Positions 16,948 through 23,756 of a stretch of DNA of 23,756 bases are shown here, in pieces. The notes below the pieces were generated by a model. That model did not search any database. It was given only the letters and a program-made list of their open reading frames with translations, and was not told the origin of the DNA. The translations under genes and the position numbers were made by a program. The stretch spans positions 1 through 23,756 of the forward strand of contig KE561095.1 of the NCBI GenBank assembly GCA_000442015.1. Reading direction: 5' to 3'. Position 1 is the first letter of the stretch. Each line of letters starts with the position of its first letter. This stretch comes from Rozella allomycis CSF55. Taxonomy: Eukaryota > Rozellomycota.

Positions 16948-18537
16948 ATGGATTCCGACGCATTAACAAAGTCCATAGCCCGAATTTTAAAGACTCCCGT
17001 GACGTTCAGTGATGAACAGTCAGAATGTCTTGAATCAATGTCCTCCAGATTCAATTTTAAGAATACTTCAAGTAGAAAAACGTTGGCAGATCAGATGCAT
17101 GCAAACAGATTTGAAATGCAAGAAAAGTTTATGGAGGAATATCAAAAAATAATAGATGAAATTTTATGCTTAGAGAAAGCAGCAATAGAAGTGACTAATG
17201 AAATAACTATGCTGAATGAGACTTGGTGTGATATGGAAGAGGAAGCAAAAGAATGGATGGAAACGACTGAAATAAAGTTAAAGGAACGTAAAATCAAAGA
17301 GGACCAGTTGAAAGATGTCATGGAATGGTCTAATCAACTTTCATTTGATGCATCCCATCAAGAGTCAATGGAGAAATTTGATGTCAACACTTTGACTGTC
17401 TTTAAATTAATAATGGACAAACAAGAGTCCAAGAATTTCGATACAATAAAACAAGTCTTACAAGGATATCAAGATAAGATAATTGAACTGGCTTATAATT
17501 GGCTTGCTGGAGAAATTTATAAAATTTGCCGATCGTTGAATCCATCTGTACCGGCTCTTGTTAAAGATGCCTTTGAAATCTTGAAAAGCAGAGAAATACT
17601 GTTAAGGTCTTCATTAGACAGCTACAACAAATTTCGATCTGAGAATATTCCAGTTGAATTCATTAATAAAATTGAAGAAAAGAGAATTCTTCCAGACCAA
17701 CAATTTATAAATGAAATATTGGCTTTATTGAATCAAAGCGTTATTCGTGAAAAGGATGTTTTGCTAGAAATGATTGGTGATGAGTCACTAATAGAAACAT
17801 ATTTAAGTGAAATTTGTAAAAGCTACTCTGATGTTACCAAAGTAAATTTATTTGAATTTTAAAATTAGAATGTGATTGACAGAATACTCCCAGATTTAAA
17901 TTTGGACATAATACCAGCTGTCAAATTGTCAACAATATTTCTTCAATTCATTGAACAGTACAAGGAAATATTAGCTGAAAATACTTCTTTAATTGGTATT
18001 TTAGCAGAATATTTTGAATTTAATAAAAAGAAGATTGAATTCCTCTTAAAAGAAGAAGGAAGAAATTTGTCATCCAAGACGATCCTAGCGGATGCATCGT
18101 TTTCTCCTCCAGAAGAAATAAAAGAAATAACAAACATGATGAATTCCATCTTTTTTACTTATCAGCCATATACATTGAATTCTCTGGCTGATAATGAATT
18201 CATGCACTCTATTTTTGACATTTGCTTTGATCCCCTTATGCAAGCGGTTATCAATACTGCATCTCGTTTAGGCAAGATAGAGCAAAACATACTAGTTATT
18301 AATTCTCTTGATTATATTTATTCTACATTAATTTCATTCAACTTTTTGCACACTAGGCTTGGTAAAGTGAAGGAACTAATTGAATTGTATCTTGTCGGTA
18401 TGAAAAAGGATATTGAAGTAAAAAATAAGTAGTTCCTCGATTAGTTCTTTACAAAAGTCAAGAAATCAATTTTAAACACAAATGAATTGGTGGAGCTCAT
18501 TATAAATAAGGAGTATGTGAAAGTATTTTCGGAATAA
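16948..18537 (+). CDS. COG6: Conserved oligomeric Golgi complex subunit 6
   Basis: Spliced CDS join(16948..17841, 17869..18417, 18445..18537), 511 aa; two 27-nt phase-0 introns. COG6 is a lobe-B subunit of the COG tethering complex for retrograde vesicles at the Golgi. The N-terminus (LTKSIARILKTPV, then FNFKNTSSRKTL) and the long coiled coil after it (about residues 45-125) match the COG6 N-terminal domain. INEILALLNQSVIREKDVLLEMI corresponds to the conserved mid-region helix. Without the second intron the frame stops at 18432; splicing it adds a 30-residue C-terminal helix ending LIINKEYVKVFSE. It is shorter than animal COG6 (about 650 aa), a moderate reduction. I am fairly sure of COG membership and slightly less sure of the subunit. 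Confidence 0.75.
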
Positions 18538-18564
18538 ATAATTAATTAGAGTCTGACAAACACA

Positions 18565-18636
18565 TCTCCCATGGTGTAATGGTTAGCACTTTGGACTTTG
18601 AATCCAACAATCTGAGTTCGATTCTCAGTGGGAGAG
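18565..18636 (+). tRNA. tRNA-Gln (anticodon UUG), intronless
   Basis: Full cloverleaf read by eye. Acceptor stem TCTCCCA/TGGGAGA (18565-18571 with 18629-18635), D-arm GTG...CAC, anticodon stem TTGGA/TCCAA around loop CTTTGAA (anticodon TTG at 18598-18600), T-arm CTGAG-TTCGATT-CTCAG (18612-18628), discriminator G18636. Internal A box (TGGTGTAATGG...) and B box (AGTTCGATTCTC) are present. It lies 27 bp after the COG6 stop on the same strand. Confidence 0.95.
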
Positions 18637-18639
18637 TTC

Positions 18640-18645
18640 TTTTTT
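18640..18645 (+). terminator. RNA polymerase III T-run terminator of tRNA-Gln
   Basis: Six T residues begin 4 nt after the tRNA, with a second longer T-run just downstream, as expected for Pol III termination. Confidence 0.7.
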
Positions 18646-18693
18646 AATTTTTTTCCCTTTCAAATTTAACAAAATTAATTTGTACTAAATATT

Positions 18694-19017
18694 TTATTTC
18701 ATTTCAAACCCTAGATTTTCAAACAAGTCATCTGCAATCCTATCAAAGTCAAATGTCCCGTTCTTTATCCTTCTTACATCCTCAAACGCCGTCGCATAAT
18801 CTGGCGACAGCGGCACACTCTGTCTGTCGTATTCGTGTTTCCCGTATGTTTCGTATACCAGTACGCAATTCTTAAAAGACACGCTCTTGCTCGACAATGG
18901 GGACTGTTGCGGCGAGCGTCTAAAATTCAGATCGACGGCCGAATCCGTGCTTCTGTTGCAGGCCGACTGGGCTGGCTGTTTGCCGAGCACGGTGAATCTA
19001 GTATTGACTTGAAGCAT
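18694..19017 (-). CDS. Small protein with Bni4/Afr1-like PP1-docking motif (paralogue 2)
   Basis: 107 aa, ATG at 19017, no intron needed. Serine-rich start, then KSVSF (44-48) matching the PP1 docking pattern, followed by VLVYETYGKHEYDRQSV (EYDR at 62-65). This is the copy closest to the yeast Bni4-type motif (V-x-V-Y-[DE]-T-Y). The C-terminus (FDFDRIADDLFENLGFE) is acidic and probably helical. Divergent from paralogue 3, with 126 bp between the start codons. Confidence 0.65.
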   Translation of the reverse strand: MLQVNTRFTVLGKQPAQSACNRSTDSAVDLNFRRSPQQSPLSSKSVSFKNCVLVYETYGKHEYDRQSVPLSPDYATAFEDVRRIKNGTFDFDRIADDLFENLGFEMK

Positions 19018-19143
19018 TTACGCGCGAGTATCTTGTGGTGGGTTTAGGAGATGTGTTTCATGTGGGGCTATTTGTTTTGTTTCACTTTCTATTTTTAGAG
19101 ATATTTTTGAGGATATTTTTGTTTGGGGGATTGAGGTAAACAA

Positions 19144-19620
19144 ATGGATGGAAGGGTGATTGTGCAGCCGCGGGCGATGAGATTGTGTGGTGTTGAAGAC
19201 AAGGTAATGAGTGTTGATTAGAATGATGAGGGAGAGGAGGAAGGAATTGAGGAGTGTGGACAGGGAGGTGTTGATTGGCTGATTGCGGATGAATTGATAA
19301 GACTGTCGTGTTTTTCTGCGAATGACGAGCAGTGGATTGAAGAACTGAATAGCCCTGAGACAGTAGAATGCTACATTGACGAGGATATCTGTGAGGAAGA
19401 AAATAATCATGAAAGGGAATATGAAAATTACGAGACAGAAATTGTTTCGCCCACAAAGAAACTGAGATTCAGTAGATTTGTATCAGTGGGATATAGCTAT
19501 AGCAGCGAGGAATATGATCGCGAAGCTTGTGAGATGGCTCAATTGACTAGCATTGAAAGATATGAATTCTACCAGTACAAGCGGGAGATTAATTCGCCTG
19601 TCGTATTTAACAATCAATAA
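19144..19620 (+). CDS. Small acidic protein with Bni4/Afr1-like PP1-docking motif (paralogue 3)
   Basis: Spliced CDS join(19144..19203, 19231..19620), 149 aa, with a proposed 27-nt intron at 19204-19230. The open frame from 19222 has no usable ATG (only TTG at 19294). A short exon from ATG 19144 with a GTAATG donor supplies one and keeps the frame. An 18-nt variant ending at 19221 would also keep the frame; 27 nt is preferred because it fits all other introns here. The protein is acidic, with KLRF at about 97-100 (PP1 docking pattern) and FVSVGYSYSSEEYDREA (EYDR at about 114-117), shared with the proteins at 15133 and 18694. RNA evidence would settle the start. Confidence 0.5.
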
Positions 19621-19823
19621 AATATAAATCTATTTGACTTTATATTCTAAAATTTTTGACATTGATCACTACTTTTAGAATTTAGTTTTACCATCATCAT
19701 ATTTCCAAAGTTCAAGTATTTAAAAACTACAAGAATATATCTGCTTTCATTACTAAAAAATAACGCAAATGTGTGAATTTTCCCTACTTTGAAACTGAAA
19801 ATTGTAAATTTCACAAACCAAAA

Positions 19824-22800
19824 ATGGACGAGTCTGAACATTCCGTACCGAGCGAGCCTGAAGGTCTCGCCATCGACCGAGGCGATGAAGTGGACAGCAG
19901 TGAATCCGAGGTAGTAGAGGAGACAGAGGAGGACCGCAAGTTTATCGACGACAGTGTGAGTGACGAGGATGCGATAGTGACACGCAAGAAGAAGAAGAAG
20001 AAGCGGGTTGAGATTGTTGAGGATGATGAGAGCGAGTTGGATGAGGAGGATTTGGCGTTGATTGAGGAGAATACTGGGATCAATGTTGGGCGGGGGTATA
20101 GACGTGTGAAGCGGCGTGTTGAGCGGGAGGGGCGGAAGCGAGTTGGGCTGGAGGGCTTGTTTGATGAGGAAGGCGAGGGGGAAGTGTAAGTGGATTTGGC
20201 TGGGTTGAGGTAGGGAGGATGTGCAGGATGAGATGGATGATTTTATAGAGTATGAGGAGGATGAGGTGAATAGGGAGGAGNATTTTATAGAGTATGAGGA
20301 GGATGAGGTGAATAGGGAGGAGAGGAAGGCTGTGCGCAGGCAGAGGATGCAGGAGCTGCGGGAGCGGGGGAGGGATATTGAGAGTATGTTGGGAATCTCG
20401 AAAGAGGCGTGGTTGGACATCCAGGAGATATTTGGCGATGGGCACGAGTATGATTATGCGTTGATTGACGATGATATTGATGAGGGGGAGGAGAAGGGAG
20501 TTAGTTTGGAGAAGATATTTGAGCCGAGTGAGTTGGAGGATAGACATTTTACGGTGAGGGATGAGGAGATTAGGTTGAATGATGTGCCTGAGAGGATGCA
20601 GACTGGTGGAGAGATTAGGAGGGTTGAAGAGGAGGAGTTGGAGAAGGAGGCGTTGTGGATTATTAATAGGATGAATGATGGGATGAATAGGATGGAGTCG
20701 AATCCGTTGTTTTTTAAGTGTGTGATTGAGATATTGAGGATGTTGGTGATAGAGTATTATGAGATACCGTTTATAGCGTTGCATAGGAAGGAGGTGTTTT
20801 CAGATTTTATGGTGTTTGAGGAGCTGTGGTTGATTTATGATTTGGATGAGCAGTATAAACATTTGAATGGATTGAAGAATAAACTAAAGGAGAGTGTGGA
20901 GAAGTGTGAGGGGTGGTTGAAGAATGTTTATAAGAAGGCTGAAACGATAGAGCAAGTGATGGATGTGCAAGAGTATTTGAATTTGAAGGTGAATGGAAAG
21001 AAGAATGTAAAGAGGGATGAGTATTTGAAGGGGAAGGAGAATGGATTGGAGAAATTTGTGGAAAAGATTGGAATTAAGAGTTTTGAAATTGGAGAGAATT
21101 TGATGGTTAATTTTAAAAAGAATGTTGTTAGAGAGAGTGATGTTGGAGTGGAGCAAGTGGCTATGGAGTTAGTTTGTACTGCGTTTCCGACTGTGGAGTG
21201 TGTTGTTGATGGAGGGGTTAGAATGTTTGCGATAGAAATAGCGAATGATCCGAATGTGAGAAGAATATTGAGAGATTTGGTGTATAAACAGACGTATGTG
21301 ACTGTGAATCCAACGGACAAGGGGAGAGTTGAGATTGATGTGTTTCATGATTTTGCGCCTATTAAATATTTAACTAGAAAGCCAATTGAGTTGTTTAAAG
21401 GATACCAATTTTTTGAGTTGATTGTAGCAGAGGCTAGTAGAGATATAAAGATAGAAATTGTTGTTGAGATTGATGATAGAATAGTGAAGGGGTATGAAGA
21501 AATGATTGTATCGAATTTGAATGATGAATGGAATGAAATAAGAAGAAAAAGTTTTAATGTAGCGTTTAGAGAGTATTTGATTCCATTGTTTAAGAAGCAG
21601 TTTAAAGAAGAATTGATAAAGAGTAGTAGTGAAGCATTGGGATTAGCTCTTCAAACACATTTGCAGACGATTGTAATGAATACTGGATATGAAAAGTGTG
21701 AGAGGGTGTTGAGTGTGAGCAATGGCGATGGAAAACAGAATACGGCTGTTATGGGTGTATTGTTGAATGAGAATGGAATTGTGTTGGAAACATTTAAATG
21801 GAAAGAATTTAATAATGAATTTAAAATGACGATTGATAAAGTGAAGCCAACTGTTGTTTGTGTGTCTGGAATGTCAATTAAAACGAGGGATTTGTTTAAT
21901 GAAATTTCCAAAATAGTTGAAGATGAAGAGATGAAAGTTAAATGGGTAGAGGATGACATTGCGAGGATCTACCAGCATTCAGAAAGAGGCAAGAAAGAAT
22001 TTGAGAATTATGCACCCTTGTTGAGGTATTGTGTTTCTATTGGAAGAAGATTGATTGATCCATTGATGGAGACTTGTGGGTTGTTTAATAATCAGAATGA
22101 TATTCTAAGTTTAACGTTGCATCCGTGGCAGAATCATTTGAACCAACAATTGATTTTAAAGTATTTGAATAGAGCGATGATCAATATTGTCAACTTGGTT
22201 GGTGTTGATATTAATAAAATAATTGAATTTGAACATTTGCAGTTCTGTTTGCAGTTTGTTAGTGGGCTTGGGAAGAGAAAAGCTTTTCATTTAATTTCAC
22301 AAATCAAAAAACAAGTAGAATTTATTTAATTTAATTAAAAGGGGTTTTTGGATCAAAGAGCATCGTTGATTAGTAAAGAATTGATGGGGAAATGTGTGTT
22401 TATGAATTGTGCATCTTTTATTAGAATACAAGAAAAGTATATTCCAAGAAGAGTTTCTTTGGATTGTTTGGATAACACGAGAATTCATCCAGAAAATTAC
22501 TATTTGGCACGTAAAATGGCCGCTGATGCGTTGGATGTTGATGAGAATTTAAATGATGATTCTTCTCCATTCCAACACTGCCAAGATATTATGGCAAACC
22601 CTGAATTATTAGATTCTTTAATGTTGGATGAATTTGCTAAAGAATTAGAAGCTTCAAAGAACATTAAGAAATTAATCACTCTGTTTGACATCAAAGATGA
22701 ATTATCAAAGCCTTACATTGAAAGAAGAAATCCTTTTAAAGATCCTGAAATCGATTCTATTTTTACAATGCTGACTGGCGAAACTTCGCTCAGCTTGCAA

Positions 22801-23756
22801 AGTGGAATGATTGTAATTTTATTCTTAAAATAAAATTAGATTCCAGCCACTATTTCTAAAATTTATGATAGATACGTCACGTGTAGATTTGAATCTGGTA
22901 TTCTTGGCATCATTCCAATCAACCATCTTGCTGACATGCGTGTTGACAATCCCTTTAATATTGTTAAGCCAAATCAGTCTGTGAGATGCAAGATTGTGTC
23001 AATCAACAAGGAAAGATTCTCGCTTGAATTGTCAATGAAGCCTTCTGATCTTGATCGATTGGATTCCAACATTGCTATTGAATATGACCCTTTTTATAGT
23101 TTCAGCAGAGAAAGAGATGAAAGAGACCACAACGGTATGAGTTCACTTATAATCTTACTAGATGAACTGACTGAACCTGGCAAAAATGCACTTCAAACTA
23201 GATTCATTTCACATCCTCTCTTTATGAACATTTCACGCGATTCAGCTCTAAACTTTCTTAAACAAAAAGACCTCGGCGAGCTGGTTATCCGTCCCTCGTC
23301 AAAACGAAACCATCTAGCCATCACCTGGAAAGTCTTCAACGACATTTACTGCGATATCCTCGTCAGAGAAGAAGAAAAAGAATCAGATCTAGCCCTGGGA
23401 AAAGCCTTGTTTATCGACAAGCAGAAATACGATGACCTCGACGAACTATTGACGCGTCATCTGCAGCCAATGATCGATCTCGTGTTTGAGTTGGTGAACC
23501 ATCCGAAATTCAGCGATGCGTCGCTTGATAGTGTGAAAACGATTGTGGCAGAGGAGAAGAGGGCGGATCCCAAGCGCATTCCATATAAACTGGTAGCGAG
23601 CAGCGAGTATCCCGGGAAATTCGTCATTGTCTTTGTACCAGGCTCTAATCCCCATTTTGAAGTAAGATGGTTTTTTCGGTGGGAATAGTATGTCACTGTT
23701 ACCCCCAATGGGATTCGATTGAGAAGCAGGTTTTTTGGGAATGTTGATGATATGAT
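19824..23756 (+). CDS. SPT6: Transcription elongation factor SPT6 (3' end beyond window)
   Basis: Spliced CDS join(19824..20185, 20214..22314, 22342..22812, 22840..23661, 23689..>23756), about 1274 codons shown; introns of 28, 27, 27 and 27 nt. Spt6 is the histone chaperone that travels with RNA polymerase II. Domains in order: acidic N-terminus with LALIEENTGINVGR and DFIEYEEDE; a long helical core; the YqgF-like domain (about residues 620-690); HhH motif SGLGKRKAFHLI (about 808-820); the DLD region with GKCVFMNCASFI then DNTRIHPENYYLARKMAADAL; the S1 domain from IPATISKIYDRYVTCRFESG (about 979-1045); then the SH2 domain with GELVIRPSSKRNHLAITWKV. Every splice restores a conserved block. The 14 codons at 20240-20280 are repeated at 20282-20322 around n20281, almost certainly an assembly overlap. 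The last exon reads YVTVTPNGIRLRSRFF and is cut by the window edge in the tandem SH2. Confidence 0.95.
20240..20322 (+). repeat. 41-bp exact duplication around n20281 (assembly overlap)
   Basis: Positions 20240-20280 and 20282-20322 are identical and separated only by n. Spt6 does not have this repeat in other species as far as I know. Two contigs with overlapping ends joined without merging explain it best. Confidence 0.85.

Noticed and set aside
19204-19221. An 18-nt intron in paralogue 3
   Set aside because: It would keep the frame, but the 27-nt alternative ending at 19230 also does and matches every other intron in the window.
19647-21320. Minus-strand ORFs opposite SPT6
   Set aside because: They arise from the purine-rich, C-poor coding strand of SPT6 and have Ser/Leu/His/Ile/Pro-biased low-complexity content.

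Overview
This window looks like a compact, AT-rich fungal genome fragment. The single-copy genes are eukaryotic (NOP2, TTC27, TMEM184, COG6, SPT6 and a nuclear-type tRNA-Gln). Several families are typical of fungi: Opy2-type cysteine-rich modules, small proteins with a Bni4/Afr1-like phosphatase-docking motif, and a Ty1/copia remnant. Very short introns, short intergenic gaps and an F-box/ankyrin family would fit an early-diverging or parasitic lineage such as Rozella (Cryptomycota). That placement is inference; nothing here names the species.

Layout. 1-6.1 kb: a three-domain RNase H1-type hybrid-binding (viroplasmin-like) gene (-) sits head to head with NOP2 (+), followed by a secreted four-module Opy2-like protein (-) and TTC27 (+). 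6.1-13.9 kb: an accessory, repeat-rich block broken by single 'n' characters that behave as assembly gaps of unknown size. It holds pieces of F-box/ankyrin-repeat genes (-), the 3' end of a GH38 alpha-mannosidase (+), hairpins and inverted repeats, a decayed Ty1/copia RNase H segment with a probable 3' LTR, and fragments of an unknown repeated gene family. 14-23.8 kb: a second Opy2-like gene (-), a LYR-motif protein (+), three small proteins sharing a VxF...EYDR motif, a TMEM184-family membrane protein (-), COG6 (+), tRNA-Gln(UUG) (+), and SPT6 (+), which runs off the right edge.

The clearest genome-wide signal is the introns. Fifteen introns can be placed from reading-frame continuity and protein-family conservation, and all are 26-29 nt with GTA...AG ends. 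Every 27-nt intron carries an in-frame stop codon, so failure to splice it would create a premature stop. Because of these introns, NOP2, TTC27, COG6, SPT6, the HBD gene and one Opy2-like gene each look like several broken ORFs until spliced.

Functionally, the conserved genes are unlinked housekeeping functions: rRNA methylation, a TPR protein, Golgi tethering and transcription elongation. The unusual content is the lineage-specific families: hybrid-binding domains without a nuclease, multi-module secreted cysteine-rich proteins, F-box/ankyrin candidate effectors or adaptors, and putative PP1-docking microproteins.
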